Of a stretch of 37,092 bases of DNA, positions 15,566 to 25,277 are shown piece by piece. The translations under genes were made by a program, and so were the position numbers. This DNA comes from Pseudolabrys sp. Its GTDB lineage: Bacteria > Pseudomonadota > Alphaproteobacteria > Rhizobiales > Xanthobacteraceae. Position 1 is the first letter of the stretch, and each line of letters begins with the position of its first letter. The notes under the pieces are model-generated. The model ran no database searches and had not been told where the DNA came from. It saw only the letters and a list, made by a program, of their open reading frames with translations. The DNA is taken from positions 1 to 37,092 of the forward strand of contig JAURVZ010000009.1 of assembly GCA_030655215.1 (NCBI GenBank), read 5' to 3'.

Positions 15566-16714
15566 ATGTCATTGATCACCACCACCGACGATCTCGCCGC
15601 CATTTGCGACCGCATGGCGAAGCATCCGTTCGTCACGGTCGATACCGAATTTCTGCGCGAGACGACCTATTATCCGCTGTTGTGCGTGGCGCAGATTGCG
15701 TCGGCCGATGAAGCGGCCGTGATCGATGCGCTGGCGCCCGGCATCGACCTCAAGCCGTTCTTCGACCTGATGGCCAATGAGAAGGTCATCAAGGTGTTCC
15801 ACGCCGCGCGGCAGGACATCGAAATCATCTGGAACATGGCGAAGACCATTCCGCATCCGATCTTCGACAGCCAGGTGGCCGCAATGGTGCTTGGTTATGG
15901 CGACAGCATTTCCTACGACCAGCTCGTGCAGCGCATCACCGGCGATGTGCTCGACAAATCGAACCGCTTCACCGACTGGACGCGCCGTCCGCTCACTGAT
16001 GCGCAGACGACTTACGCGCTGTCCGACGTGACGCATCTGCGCGACGTTTACATCAGGCTTTCTGCCGATCTGGCGAAGCAAGGCCGCACGTCCTGGGTCG
16101 AAGCCGAGATGGGCATCCTCACCTCACCCGAGACCTATCGTGCCGATCCGGCCAATGCGTGGGAGCGGCTGAAGGCGCGCGTGCGCAAGCCGAAAGAACT
16201 CGCCGTGTTGATGGAAATCGCCGCATGGCGTGAACGCGAAGCGCAGACGCGCGACGTGCCGCGCTCGCGCGTGCTGAAGGACGACGTGCTCGGCGACATC
16301 GCCACGCAGGCGCCGACCACGATCGAAAAGCTCGGCCATTTGCGCTCGCTGCCGAAAGGCTTTGAGCGCTCGCGCTGGGGCGAAGCCATTGTCGAAGCGG
16401 TGCAGCGCGGCGTCGAGCGCGACCCGAAGACGCTGCCGCGCTTTGAGCGTTTCCGCCCGGCGCAGAATGGCGCAGCAACCGTCGAACTGCTCAAGGTGTT
16501 GCTGCGCATGACCGCCGAGAGCCACGGCGTCGCTGCTAAGGTGATCGCCACGGTCGATGAGCTCGACCGTATCGCCGCCGATGACGACGCTGACGTGCCG
16601 GCCATGAAGGGCTGGCGGCGCGAGCTGTTCGGCGACAAGGCGGTCGCGCTCAAGCACGGCAAGCTGGCGCTCGCTGTCGACAAGGGCCGCGTCATCACCG
16701 TCGACAAGACCTGA
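15566..16714 (+). CDS. rnd: Ribonuclease D
   Basis: 382 residues. RNase D is a 3'-5' exoribonuclease that trims tRNA precursors. The DEDDy site is complete: Asp26 and Glu28 in VDTEF, Asp84 in ARQDIE, Tyr150 and Asp154 in YALSD. An HRDC domain follows (about 205-285: [18 protein letters not shown] through [12 protein letters not shown]) and a second helical domain ends the protein. The ATG at 15566 agrees with the family N-terminus; the longer open frame overlaps the TPP gene. Neighbourhood of rnd and aspS is common in alphaproteobacteria. Its TGA overlaps the ATG of the aldolase gene. Confidence 0.95.
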   Translation: MSLITTTDDLAAICDRMAKHPFVTVDTEFLRETTYYPLLCVAQIASADEAAVIDALAPGIDLKPFFDLMANEKVIKVFHAARQDIEIIWNMAKTIPHPIFDSQVAAMVLGYGDSISYDQLVQRITGDVLDKSNRFTDWTRRPLTDAQTTYALSDVTHLRDVYIRLSADLAKQGRTSWVEAEMGILTSPETYRADPANAWERLKARVRKPKELAVLMEIAAWREREAQTRDVPRSRVLKDDVLGDIATQAPTTIEKLGHLRSLPKGFERSRWGEAIVEAVQRGVERDPKTLPRFERFRPAQNGAATVELLKVLLRMTAESHGVAAKVIATVDELDRIAADDDADVPAMKGWRRELFGDKAVALKHGKLALAVDKGRVITVDKT

Positions 16715-17766
16715 TGAACTTTGCCAGCGACAATACGGCGGGTGTCGCGCCGGAAATCATGGCGGCAATGGCGCAGGCCAGTGATGGCTTTGCGATGGGC
16801 TATGGCAACGATGCCTGGACCAAGCGTGCCGAGCAGCGCCTTGCCGAGGTGTTCAAGCGCGACGTCGCGGCGTTTTTCGTCACCACCGGCACGGCGTGCA
16901 ATTCTCTCGCCATTGCGCATATGACGCCGCCATGGGGCGCGGTGCTGTGCCATGAGAACGCGCATATCAATACTGACGAATGCGGCGCACCGGAATTCTT
17001 CGGCGATGGCTGCAAGCTGATCGGCCTACCCGGCGATGACGGCAAGATATCGCCTGCTGTGCTGAAAGCGACGCTGGAAAAGCCGCAATGGGGCGCGCCG
17101 CACCATGTCGAGCCGTCGGTCTTGTCGCTGTCGCAGGCGACCGAGGCCGGCACGATCTATCAAGTCAGCGAAATCCGCGAACTGGCCGACATCGCCCATG
17201 CGCATGGTCTCACCGTGCATATGGACGGTGCGCGGCTTGGCAATGCGCTGGCCCGCATGAATGCGGCGCCCGATGCCGCGACCTGGCAGGCCGGCGTCGA
17301 TGTGCTGTCCTTCGGCGCCACCAAAGGCGGCGCCATGGGCGCCGAGGCGATTGTGTTTTTCGACAAGGAACGCGGCAATGACATGGGTCGCCGCAGAAAG
17401 CGCGGTGGGCACTTGCTCTCCAAACAGCGCTTCGTCGCCGCGCAGTTCGAGACATTCCTCGCCGATGATCTCTGGCTCAAGCTGGCAAGGCACGCCAATG
17501 CGATGGCCGATCGTTTGAGCGATAAGCTCGCCGCTTCCGGCATGAAGCCGGTCTGGCCGGTCGAGGCCAATGAAGTATTTGCGCTCATTCCCCGCGCGGC
17601 GTGCGACCGGCTCAAAGCGAAGGGCGCGGCGTTCTATGAGCGCATGGCGGATGGCGTGCCGGCGTCGGCAGGCGTCAAAGCGGATTCTGTCTTGGTGCGG
17701 CTGGTGACATCCTTCGCCACGAGCACTGCCGAGGTTGATGAATTCGTTTCCATAGCGAGCGCATGA
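16714..17766 (+). CDS. ltaE: Low-specificity threonine aldolase
   Basis: 350 residues of a fold-type I PLP enzyme that cleaves L-threonine or L-allo-threonine to glycine and acetaldehyde. Features: FASDNTAG at the start, TTGTACNSLAI in the phosphate-binding loop, His80 in CHENAHI, Asp171 and Arg174 in HMDGARLGN, and PLP-lysine Lys204 in SFGATKGGAMGAE. The ATG overlaps the rnd stop codon (ATGA), and its own stop overlaps the pxpA start, so translation of the three genes is probably coupled. No ribosome site outside the rnd coding sequence is needed. Confidence 0.93.
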   Translation: MNFASDNTAGVAPEIMAAMAQASDGFAMGYGNDAWTKRAEQRLAEVFKRDVAAFFVTTGTACNSLAIAHMTPPWGAVLCHENAHINTDECGAPEFFGDGCKLIGLPGDDGKISPAVLKATLEKPQWGAPHHVEPSVLSLSQATEAGTIYQVSEIRELADIAHAHGLTVHMDGARLGNALARMNAAPDAATWQAGVDVLSFGATKGGAMGAEAIVFFDKERGNDMGRRRKRGGHLLSKQRFVAAQFETFLADDLWLKLARHANAMADRLSDKLAASGMKPVWPVEANEVFALIPRAACDRLKAKGAAFYERMADGVPASAGVKADSVLVRLVTSFATSTAEVDEFVSIASA

Positions 17767-18515
17767 TGGCACTGACGATCGACATCAATGGCGACGCTGG
17801 CGAAAGCTACGGCCGCTGGACGCTGGGCGACGATGCCTCATTCCTGCCGCATGTCTCGTCAGTCAACATTGCCTGCGGCTATCATGGCGGCGATCCATCG
17901 ACCATGCGGCAGACCGTGCGTATCGCCAAGGCCGCCGGCATCGCCATTGGCGCGCATCCGGCCTTTCCCGATCTGATGGGCTTCGGCCGCCGCATGATGA
18001 CCATTGCGCCGGAAGAAATGGCCGATGCCACGCTTTTTCAGATCGGCGCGCTGGCGGCGATTGCCAAGACCGAAGGCATGACGCTGTCGCACGTCAAGCC
18101 GCATGGCGCTTTCTACAAGGCCTGTTCGATCGACATGGCTTTATCTAAGGCCATCGGCGCGGCGGTGGCGTCTTATGACCCGTCTTTGTTTCTGGTGTTA
18201 CTCGCCGGACCCGGCGCCGATGCAGCGGAAGCAGCCGGTGCGCGGGTTGCGCGCGAGGCCTTCATCGATCTCGATTACGACGACGGCGGGCTGGTGATCG
18301 AGCGCGTGCCGACTCCACGCGATCCCTCCGTTGTCGCGCAGCGCGCCGTGCGTGCCGTCAAGGAAGGCAAGCTGTCGAGGCTCGATGGAAGCGACATGGA
18401 TCTCGCCGTGTCGACTCTGTGCCTGCATGGCGACCGGTCGAACTCGGCCGACGTCGCACGCGTCGTCAAGGAAACGCTGCTGGCCAAAGGGATTGCGGTC
18501 GCACCGCTGAAGTAA
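17763..18515 (+). CDS. pxpA: 5-oxoprolinase subunit A (LamB/YcsF family)
   Basis: 250 residues with the family pattern: DINGDAGESYG at the start, NIACGYHGGDP, GAHPAFPD, HVKPHGAFY and the ending TLCLHGDRSN. PxpA works with PxpB and PxpC to hydrolyse 5-oxoproline to glutamate using ATP. Neither partner is in the window; the downstream neighbour is unrelated. The start overlaps the aldolase stop (ATGATGG, with ATG at either 17763 or 17766). Activity as part of the complex therefore depends on pxpBC elsewhere. Followed by a repeat cluster. Confidence 0.92.
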   Translation: MMALTIDINGDAGESYGRWTLGDDASFLPHVSSVNIACGYHGGDPSTMRQTVRIAKAAGIAIGAHPAFPDLMGFGRRMMTIAPEEMADATLFQIGALAAIAKTEGMTLSHVKPHGAFYKACSIDMALSKAIGAAVASYDPSLFLVLLAGPGADAAEAAGARVAREAFIDLDYDDGGLVIERVPTPRDPSVVAQRAVRAVKEGKLSRLDGSDMDLAVSTLCLHGDRSNSADVARVVKETLLAKGIAVAPLK

Positions 18516-18523
18516 CTTTCTCA

Positions 18524-18607
18524 CCGTTCGTCCCCGCGAAAGCGGGGACCCAGAGGCTACGATCGCGAGAGTTAGAACTGGGTTCCCGCTTGCGCGGGAA
18601 CGAACGG
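18524..18607. repeat. CGTTCGT-CCCGCGAAAGCGGG hairpin repeat
   Basis: Left 18524-18553 and right 18578-18607, near reverse complements around a 24-base spacer. Same family as 11721-11812, with a changed right stem (CCCGCTTGCGCGGG) in which the pairing is kept. Located 8 bases after the pxpA stop. Confidence 0.82.
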
Positions 18608-18632
18608 AATTTGACTTGCTGGCATTGGCCGT

Positions 18633-18677
18633 CGCCCTTCGAGGCTCGCCGCTTTGCGGCTCGCACCTCAGGGTGAC
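18633..18677. repeat. CTTCGAGGCTCGCCGC...CACCTCAGGGTGAC repeat
   Basis: An imperfect palindrome with inner stem GCCGC-TTT-GCGGC (18648-18660) and outer CTTCGAGG/CCTCAGGG. Similar elements are common in Bradyrhizobium-type genomes. A shortened relative may follow at 18740-18770 (GGCTCGCCTCG...GTGACGG). Confidence 0.6.
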
Positions 18678-18711
18678 GGATAGAAAGTGTTGCCGCGCTC
18701 GAACACCATCA

Positions 18712-18735
18712 CCGTTCGTCCGCGGGAACGAACGG
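18712..18735. repeat. Minimal CGTTCGT repeat remnant
   Basis: CCGTTCGTCCGCGGGAACGA followed by ACGG: the outer ends of the 18524-18607 family brought together with the middle missing, leaving a short palindrome. Confidence 0.7.
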
Positions 18736-18770
18736 AGTATGTGGCTCGCCTCGTCTGTTAGGTGACGGAC

Positions 18771-19550
18771 TCAGACCTGATACTTCCTTGCCGCGATTGC
18801 TGCACCAAACGCCTGAAACAGCGCCTTGTTGATCGGGTTGGTCTGCGGGTCGTATTCAGCGTGCCACTGCACACCCAGCGCAAAGCCCGCTGCATCCTTG
18901 ATGCGGATCGCCTCGGCCGTGCCGTCATCCGCGACGCCTTCGACAATGACGCGGTCGCCCGGCTCGAGAATGCCCTGCCCGTGCAGCGAATTCACCCGGA
19001 TGGTCTCGCGGCCGAATAACGTTGCGAAGGCCCCACCCGGCGCCAGCGCCACATCGTGCCGGTCGCCATAGACGACGGCCATGTCCGGATGGATGTCGCC
19101 ATTCTCCAGCCTTGGCATGCGGTGATTGTTGCGGCCCGGTATCTCGCGGATTTCCGGATGCAGCGTCGAGCCGAAGGCGACACCCATTTCCTGAAAGCCG
19201 CGGCAGATGCCGAGCAGCGGCAGACCACGCTCGACGCATTGCTCGACCAGCATCAGCGCCAGCGCGTCGCGCTGAAGGTCATAAGGCTCGTAGCTCGGAT
19301 GCGCCTCGGTGCCAAAGCGGGTCGGATGCACATTGGCGCGCGCGCCGGTCAGCAGAATGCCATCGACCGTCTCGAGCAGCGCTTCCATATCGGTAATGTC
19401 CGGTGAACCGGCAAACATCAGCGGCAAAGCCCCGGTGACCTCCGCCACCGCGCGGAGGTTGCGTTCGCCGACGCGCTGCGAGGGGAACCGGTCCTCGGCC
19501 AGAAATGTATTGCCGATCACACCGACAATTGGCCGCTTTCTCGTTGCCAT
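18771..19550 (-). CDS. Class I glutamine amidotransferase-like gamma-glutamyl hydrolase (PuuD family)
   Basis: 259 residues of the gamma-glutamyl-gamma-aminobutyrate hydrolase/peptidase C26 family. The nucleophile is Cys116 in LLGICRGFQE; His230 and Glu232 in GVQWHAEY complete the triad. ILLTGARANVHP and the NSLHGQGI segment are typical. Such enzymes free glutamate from gamma-glutamyl amides, as PuuD does in putrescine catabolism. No other puu gene is present. It begins 13 bases after the ppx stop on the same strand and probably ends the ppk1-ppx operon. Confidence 0.9.
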   Translation of the reverse strand: MATRKRPIVGVIGNTFLAEDRFPSQRVGERNLRAVAEVTGALPLMFAGSPDITDMEALLETVDGILLTGARANVHPTRFGTEAHPSYEPYDLQRDALALMLVEQCVERGLPLLGICRGFQEMGVAFGSTLHPEIREIPGRNNHRMPRLENGDIHPDMAVVYGDRHDVALAPGGAFATLFGRETIRVNSLHGQGILEPGDRVIVEGVADDGTAEAIRIKDAAGFALGVQWHAEYDPQTNPINKALFQAFGAAIAARKYQV

Positions 19551-19563
19551 CAGACCTTGAGCC

Positions 19564-21177
19564 TTAGTCGTCCGCCGTCTCGATCACCGCTTCGCGCCCC
19601 ACCAGCCGCGCCAGCTGGCGCAAGCGGCTGAACAGCCGGTCGCTGGCCAGCCTGCCATATTGGCCGGGGAGTCGCAGCACCAGTTTGCCACGTTTCACCT
19701 GCATCGGCACATGGCTGAGAACACCGCCCTGCCCCGCGGTCAGGATATAGGCGACCCGCATGGCAGCCCCGAGCACGCGGGCGCGGTCGAGCATATGCGT
19801 CGAAGCGAGCTCGCGCAGGCGCAGCGGCAGTTCTTCCTCGCTCAGGCCGGCGTGGCGGAAATAGATGGCCAGCGCGAGATAGGCGCGCGCCGGGTGGTCG
19901 ACCGCGATGAAAGCCCCATGCGCAACGATGTTCATCGCCTGCTCGCCGCGATAATCCGGATGCGCGCGCCAGCCGATGTCGGCCAGGAGGCAAGCGGCGT
20001 GGCGCAGGCGGCGCTCATCGGCGCCTTCGTCGAGGCCGGATGAAGCGATGAAGCGATCGGTCCAGCCAATCAGTTCCTCGCCATGGGCCGGCGAGCGTGA
20101 GCGCAGCAGATTGAGATCGGACGCAGCGGCGATCAGCGCATCGCTCTTTTGCTCTTTGGCGTTGAGCAGCGAATAGAGCAAGCCTTCGCGGACTCCGAGC
20201 ACCGAGAACACGACGTCCTTAGGCTTGATCGTGCGCACCAGATTTTCCAGCACCAGCGCGGCATAGGCGAGCAGCGGGCGGCGCGCGGCATTGACGACTT
20301 CGATCTTCGACAGCGCCTCAGTATCGACGCGATGCACCAGCCGCGAAAAGTCGAGCGCCTCGCGCGCCGAGATGCGGTAATTGTGCATGACGTGGAACGG
20401 ATAACCGGTCTGCCACATGTGCAGCCGCGCCAAAGCACGCCACGTGCCGCCGACGGCATAGAACGTGCGGGCTTCGCCATCGTGAAGAATGTCGAGGCCC
20501 TTGAAGGCGCCCGCAACAAGCCGCTCGGCTTTCTTGATCGACTTGCCGGCAAGGTCTTGCAGCGCCAGGCCACCGAGCGGCAAAGTCAGGCCGTGCTTGA
20601 CGCGCGTGCCCTTGACGTCGATCAGCTCAAGCGAACCGCCACCGAGATCGCCGACAATGCCGTTCGGCTTGTGGATGCCGGAGACGACACCAAGCGCAGT
20701 GAGTTGTGCTTCGCGGCGCCCGGACAAAATTTCAATCCTGGCGCCGCAGATGCGTTCGGCCTGCGCAATAAAGCTGCGGCCGTTCTTGGCATCGCGGCAA
20801 GCGGCCGTCGCCATCGCATAGACTTTGCTGACGTGCTGGATGTCGCACAAAGCCTTGAAACGGACCAAGGCGGCCAGCGCCGCGTCAATTGCGTCTTGCG
20901 CCAGGAGACCCGTGGTCTGCACCTGGCGGCCAAGACCGGCCAGCACTTTTTCGTTGAAGATCGGCGTCGGTGAGCGCGTCAGGCCTTCATAGATAACCAG
21001 ACGCACCGAGTTCGAACCGATGTCGATGACGGCGATGGCCGGCCCATGGTCGAGCCGCCCTTTACCCTGAGACGCGCGCTGTCGCGCGCTATGTCCCGCC
21101 GCGGACGCGCGCTTACGAGCCTTCGACGGTACGCCGGATGAGGCTGCGGGGCGACGATTCTTTGAGCGATTTACCAC
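19564..21177 (-). CDS. ppx: Exopolyphosphatase / Ppx-GppA family phosphatase
   Basis: 537 residues. The ASKHA-fold motifs are visible: [18 protein letters not shown] (from about residue 48) and [12 protein letters not shown]. The C-terminal helical domain carries the HD-like [15 protein letters not shown] segment. The enzyme removes phosphate from polyphosphate chains or pppGpp. The start is a GTG at 21177, inside the end of ppk1 (65-base overlap). No later start codon is available before the fold, so the very basic, low-complexity first 45 residues appear genuine. Gene order with ppk1 supports polyphosphate turnover. Confidence 0.92.
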   Translation of the reverse strand: MVNRSKNRRPAASSGVPSKARKRASAAGHSARQRASQGKGRLDHGPAIAVIDIGSNSVRLVIYEGLTRSPTPIFNEKVLAGLGRQVQTTGLLAQDAIDAALAALVRFKALCDIQHVSKVYAMATAACRDAKNGRSFIAQAERICGARIEILSGRREAQLTALGVVSGIHKPNGIVGDLGGGSLELIDVKGTRVKHGLTLPLGGLALQDLAGKSIKKAERLVAGAFKGLDILHDGEARTFYAVGGTWRALARLHMWQTGYPFHVMHNYRISAREALDFSRLVHRVDTEALSKIEVVNAARRPLLAYAALVLENLVRTIKPKDVVFSVLGVREGLLYSLLNAKEQKSDALIAAASDLNLLRSRSPAHGEELIGWTDRFIASSGLDEGADERRLRHAACLLADIGWRAHPDYRGEQAMNIVAHGAFIAVDHPARAYLALAIYFRHAGLSEEELPLRLRELASTHMLDRARVLGAAMRVAYILTAGQGGVLSHVPMQVKRGKLVLRLPGQYGRLASDRLFSRLRQLARLVGREAVIETADD

Positions 21178-23344
21178 GGCCCGACAGACTCGGATTTGTC
21201 ATAAAATATTTGTGGGCGTTGAAGGGTTCTTCGCCCGGCGCCGCCTTTATGCGCGCCGAACTGCCATCCGGCAAGACCTTCCAGCTCTGCTCATTGTCGC
21301 GCAAATTGGCCACCATAATCTGGCCAAGAACCTGTTCGTGCACGGTCGGATTGAGAATCGGGCACAGCACTTCGACGCGGCGGTCGAGATTGCGCGGCAT
21401 CATGTCGGCGGATGAGAAGTAGATCGCAGCCTTGGCATGCGGCAATGCGTGCCCATTGCCGAAGCAATAGATGCGGGCGTGTTCGAGGAAGCGGCCGACA
21501 ATCGACTTGGTTTGAATGTTGTCAGACAGGCCGGGCACGCCGGGCCGCAGGCAACAAATGCCGCGAATGATCAGCTGAACTTGCACGCCGGCCTGCGAGG
21601 CGTCGTACAGCGCGTCGATAATGTCTGGATCGACCAGCGAATTCATCTTCATCCAGATACCGGAAGGCTTGCCGGCCTTGGCATTGGCGGCTTCCTGCGC
21701 GATGTGCTGCAGGATGCGCGGCCGCAGATTGACCGGCGAGATCGCCATGCGTTCGAGTTCGGCCGGCTCGGCATAACCGGTGATGTAGTTGAAGATGCGG
21801 GCGACATCGCGCGCAATCACCGGGTCTGCCGTGAAGAACGACACGTCGGTATAGATGCGCGCGGTGACCGGATGGTAGTTGCCGGTGCCGACATGGCAAT
21901 AGGTGGCGAGTGCCCCGCCCTCGCGGCGCACGACCAGCGATAGCTTGGCGTGCGTTTTCAGTTCGATGAAGCCGTAGACCACCTGCACGCCGGCCCGTTC
22001 CAGCGAACGCGCCCAGCGGATATTGGCCTCTTCGTCGAAGCGCGCTTTCAGTTCGACCAATGCGGTGACCGATTTGCCGGCTTCCGCCGCTTCGACCAAA
22101 GCCTTGACGATCGGGCTTTCAGCCGAGGTGCGATACAACGTCTGCTTGATGGCGACGACGTTCGGGTCGCGCGCCGCCTGATGCAGAAACTGGACGACGA
22201 CGTCGAACGATTCATAAGGATGATGGACCACGATGTCCTTCTGCCGGATCGCGGTGAAGGCGTCGCCGCCGGAGTCGCGGATGCGCTCTGGATAGCGCGG
22301 GTTATACGGCACGAATTCGAGGTCGGGCCGGTCGATGCGGGTGAGCTGCGACAGGTCGTTGAGCGCCAGCACGCCATCGACCAGGAAAACTTCGTCATCG
22401 GCCACAGCGACGGCGCGCTGCACGAAGGTGCGCAATTCGGCCGGCATGGTGGCATTGAGCTCAAGCCGGATCACCGAACCGCGGCGGCGCTGCTTCAGCG
22501 CGGTCTCGAACAGCCGCACCAGATCTTCGGCTTCTTCTTCGATTTCCAGGTCGCTATCGCGAATGGCGCGGAAGGCGCCCTCGCCCTTCACCGTGTAGCC
22601 GGGAAACAAACGGCTGATGTGCAGCGCGGTTGCTGCTTCAAGCGTGATCAGGCGGATGCCGTCCTCGCCGCTGGTCGGCAGCTTGATGAAGCGGTCGATC
22701 TTTTGCGGCATGCGCACCAGCGCATTCATCGTCTTGCCATCGCGGGTGCGCGACAGGTGCAAGGCCATCGAGAAGCCGAGATTGGGAATGAACGGAAACG
22801 GATGCGCCGGGTCGATCGCCAAAGGCGTCAACAGCGGGAAAACGTGAGTGAGGAAGTGCTCCTCGAGCCAGGCCTTCTCCGGCTTTTTCAGTTCGGTGCC
22901 ATCGACCAGGTGGACGCCAGCGGCGGCGAGATCCGGCCGCAGTTCGAGCCAGCGCTGCTGCTGGTCCTGTGCCAGTTGCGACACGGCCTCGTTGATCCGC
23001 GTCAATTGCTCGGACGGGGTCAGCCCATCCGGGCTGCGCGTGGTGATGCCTTCGCGGATCTGGCCCTTAAGGCCGGCGACGCGCACCATGAAGAATTCGT
23101 CGAGGTTGTTCGCCGAGATGGACAGAAAGCGGACCCGCTCGAGCAGCGGATGGCTCTCGTTGGCAGCCTCTTCCAGAACGCGCCGGTTGAAGTGCAGCCA
23201 GGACAGTTCGCGGTTGATGAAGCGCCCCGGCAGGTCCCGCAGGTCGGGCTCGGGAGCCGGTTCGGCCACGGCAGCGAGCACCGCCTTGTCCAGAACCTTG
23301 ACACTTTCGTCAGTCTTTACAGCGACTTGCGCGCGTTCGGCCAT
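21113..23344 (-). CDS. ppk1: Polyphosphate kinase 1
   Basis: 743 residues, normal length. PPK1 reversibly polymerises the gamma-phosphate of ATP into polyphosphate, often at the membrane. The N-terminal domain begins [19 protein letters not shown]. The autophosphorylated histidine is His465 in [16 protein letters not shown], and the second conserved histidine is His636 in [24 protein letters not shown] and [11 protein letters not shown] are also typical. Basic C-terminus ends RRTVEGS. It is first of a run with ppx and a glutamine amidotransferase-like gene; hdaA lies 107 bases upstream on the same strand. Confidence 0.97.
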   Translation of the reverse strand: MAERAQVAVKTDESVKVLDKAVLAAVAEPAPEPDLRDLPGRFINRELSWLHFNRRVLEEAANESHPLLERVRFLSISANNLDEFFMVRVAGLKGQIREGITTRSPDGLTPSEQLTRINEAVSQLAQDQQQRWLELRPDLAAAGVHLVDGTELKKPEKAWLEEHFLTHVFPLLTPLAIDPAHPFPFIPNLGFSMALHLSRTRDGKTMNALVRMPQKIDRFIKLPTSGEDGIRLITLEAATALHISRLFPGYTVKGEGAFRAIRDSDLEIEEEAEDLVRLFETALKQRRRGSVIRLELNATMPAELRTFVQRAVAVADDEVFLVDGVLALNDLSQLTRIDRPDLEFVPYNPRYPERIRDSGGDAFTAIRQKDIVVHHPYESFDVVVQFLHQAARDPNVVAIKQTLYRTSAESPIVKALVEAAEAGKSVTALVELKARFDEEANIRWARSLERAGVQVVYGFIELKTHAKLSLVVRREGGALATYCHVGTGNYHPVTARIYTDVSFFTADPVIARDVARIFNYITGYAEPAELERMAISPVNLRPRILQHIAQEAANAKAGKPSGIWMKMNSLVDPDIIDALYDASQAGVQVQLIIRGICCLRPGVPGLSDNIQTKSIVGRFLEHARIYCFGNGHALPHAKAAIYFSSADMMPRNLDRRVEVLCPILNPTVHEQVLGQIMVANLRDNEQSWKVLPDGSSARIKAAPGEEPFNAHKYFMTNPSLSGRGKSLKESSPRSLIRRTVEGS

Positions 23345-23451
23345 GTTAAATAAGAACCTTAATGAGTGCCCTGCCTACAAAGACAACGTGTCAGTCGGAT
23401 GACAGTTCGCACCCTCACCCACCCAATCGTCAAGAACGTGGCAGATCGGTC

Positions 23452-24162
23452 TTAAGGCGCCCTGAAAAGCTCGGCGGCCAGCGACCTGGTCACCGGGCGG
23501 TGCTTGCGCAGGGCCTCCTCGTCGAGCAGGGCAATGGCCGAGCGCGCGCTCGCAAAGGAGCGCTCGATGCGGTTGGCGAGATAGTTCACCAGGGCCTCGT
23601 CGACCGCCAGCTGCCGGTCCGCGGCGAGCTTGACGATCAGCATGCGCAGCAACGCGTCGTCCGGCGCCTCGAGCGCCACCACCGGCAGCACGCGCAGGCG
23701 CGAATGCAGATCGCGGATGTGAACGTTGAAGGCGGCGGGCGGCGTCCGTGCGGTCAGCAGCACATCGACCTGCTGCTCGCGCGCCATGTTGATGAGATGA
23801 AACAGCGCCCGTTCATTCAAGCCGTCGGCCTCCAAGTCCTCGACCACCAGCGCGCCGGTGGCGAAGGCATGCGGCAGATCGGTTTCGCCGAGCAGTTTGC
23901 TGGAGAGAATGCGCGCGCCGGTGATCTGCGCCCAGATCGCCGCCAGATGACTCTTGCCCGATCCTTCCGGTCCGACCAGAACGGCGAGACGATCCGGCCA
24001 GTCCGGCCAGCGCTCGATCAGCGCCAAAGCCGTTTCGTTGGACGGCCCTTCAAGGAAATCCTCACGCGCGAAACTGATGGCGTGATCGAGCGCCAAGACA
24101 AGCTGGCGCGGCGCCAGCGGAATGGCGTGCTCATCGTTACCCAAGGACTGGTCTTCGGTCAC
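23452..24162 (-). CDS. hdaA: DnaA regulatory inactivator HdaA
   Basis: 236 residues, related to the DnaA AAA+ domain and lacking the DNA-binding C-terminus. QLVLAL (20-25) near the N-terminus fits a beta-clamp-binding motif. Walker A is GPEGSGKS (64-71), and ALVVEDLEA is the Walker B region. With the clamp, HdaA promotes ATP hydrolysis by DnaA and prevents re-initiation of replication. The GTG start at 24162 overlaps the TGA of the permease gene by four bases (GTGA), indicating translational coupling. The longer frame upstream overlaps that gene and was rejected. Confidence 0.88.
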   Translation of the reverse strand: MTEDQSLGNDEHAIPLAPRQLVLALDHAISFAREDFLEGPSNETALALIERWPDWPDRLAVLVGPEGSGKSHLAAIWAQITGARILSSKLLGETDLPHAFATGALVVEDLEADGLNERALFHLINMAREQQVDVLLTARTPPAAFNVHIRDLHSRLRVLPVVALEAPDDALLRMLIVKLAADRQLAVDEALVNYLANRIERSFASARSAIALLDEEALRKHRPVTRSLAAELFRAP

Positions 24163-25277
24163 GCGGTCGGCTCGCCGGTATAGAAAGAGCTTTCGAGATA
24201 GCGCCGCAGCGCAAAGCGCGCCAGCACGCCGATCGTGGCGGCAAGCGGTACCGCAATCAGCAGCCCGACAAAGCCGAACAAATAACCGAAAGCGAGCAGC
24301 GCGAAGATCAGCCACACGGGATGCAGGCCGACGCTTTCACCAACCAGCTTCGGTGACAGCACATTGCCTTCGATAAATTGGCCGAACAGGAAGATACCGA
24401 GGATCAGCGCGATCCAGGTGTAGTCCGGCCAGAACTGCGCGATTGCGACACCGAGCGACAGGATCAGACCTGTCATGGAGCCGACATAGGGAATGAAGGT
24501 GATGAGGCCGGAGATGAGCCCGATTAGCAGGCCGAAATTCAAGCCGGTCAGCGTCAGCGCGATGGCATAGAAAGCGCCGAGGATCACGCAAACCGCGCTC
24601 TGCCCGCGCACGAAACCGGCAATCGCCGCGTCGATCTCGCGGGCCAGCCCGCGCACGGTGTCGCGCTGGTGCAGCGGGATCCAGCTATCGACGACCCTGA
24701 GCATGTGATGCCAGTCATAGATCAAATAGAACGCGATGACCGGCGTCACGACCAGCAGCGAGAACAGCGAAATGAGTGCGCTGCCGCCGGACCAGACCGA
24801 CTTCAGCGCCGTGGTCGCCCAGCCGGCGCCTTGGGAAACCAACTCGGAAACACCGACGTCGGCACTCATCCCGGCGCCGACGATTTTCTGAACCCAAGGG
24901 CGACTAGGATCGCTGATCACCGCGCGCAGCTTGGTTACATATTCGGGAATATTGCTGATGAACGACGACAGCTGGCTGCTGATCATCGGGACAAACATCA
25001 GAATGATCAGGACGATGACCAGCACGGCCAGCGTGATAATGGCCAGCGCGGCCACCAGCCGGTTCACGCCTGCCCGCTCGAGACGGTCGGTCAGCGGCGT
25101 CAGCAAATAAGCAATGCCGAGGCCGGCGATGAACGGCAGCAGGATTTCAGACAGCAGCCAGAGCAACAGGATGAACACGACCAACGCCGCCACCCAGAAG
25201 ACAATCTGCCGCTGAATGGAGATGCCGTTCGGACGGGGCGCCCGTGGCGTAACGATGGGAAGCTGGGGCGTGTTCAA
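24159..25277 (-). CDS. AI-2E family transporter (PerM-like)
   Basis: 372 residues with about seven to eight membrane helices: a pair near the N-terminus (VFWVAALVVFILLLWLL), a long central hydrophilic loop, then FYAIALTLTG, LISGLITFIPYVGS and the C-terminal FALLAFGYLFGFVGLLIAVP. It belongs to the AI-2E/PerM family of putative exporters or Na+/H+ antiporters; substrate unknown. The start is a TTG at 25277 that overlaps the TGA of the preceding gene (TTGA); it fits the family N-terminus better than the longer frame. The arrangement upstream of hdaA is common in alphaproteobacteria. Confidence 0.87.
   Translation of the reverse strand: MNTPQLPIVTPRAPRPNGISIQRQIVFWVAALVVFILLLWLLSEILLPFIAGLGIAYLLTPLTDRLERAGVNRLVAALAIITLAVLVIVLIILMFVPMISSQLSSFISNIPEYVTKLRAVISDPSRPWVQKIVGAGMSADVGVSELVSQGAGWATTALKSVWSGGSALISLFSLLVVTPVIAFYLIYDWHHMLRVVDSWIPLHQRDTVRGLAREIDAAIAGFVRGQSAVCVILGAFYAIALTLTGLNFGLLIGLISGLITFIPYVGSMTGLILSLGVAIAQFWPDYTWIALILGIFLFGQFIEGNVLSPKLVGESVGLHPVWLIFALLAFGYLFGFVGLLIAVPLAATIGVLARFALRRYLESSFYTGEPTA

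Noticed and set aside
21950..23353. Plus-strand open frame (467 codons) opposite ppk1
   Set aside because: Antisense shadow of a well-conserved kinase; no domain or ribosome site.
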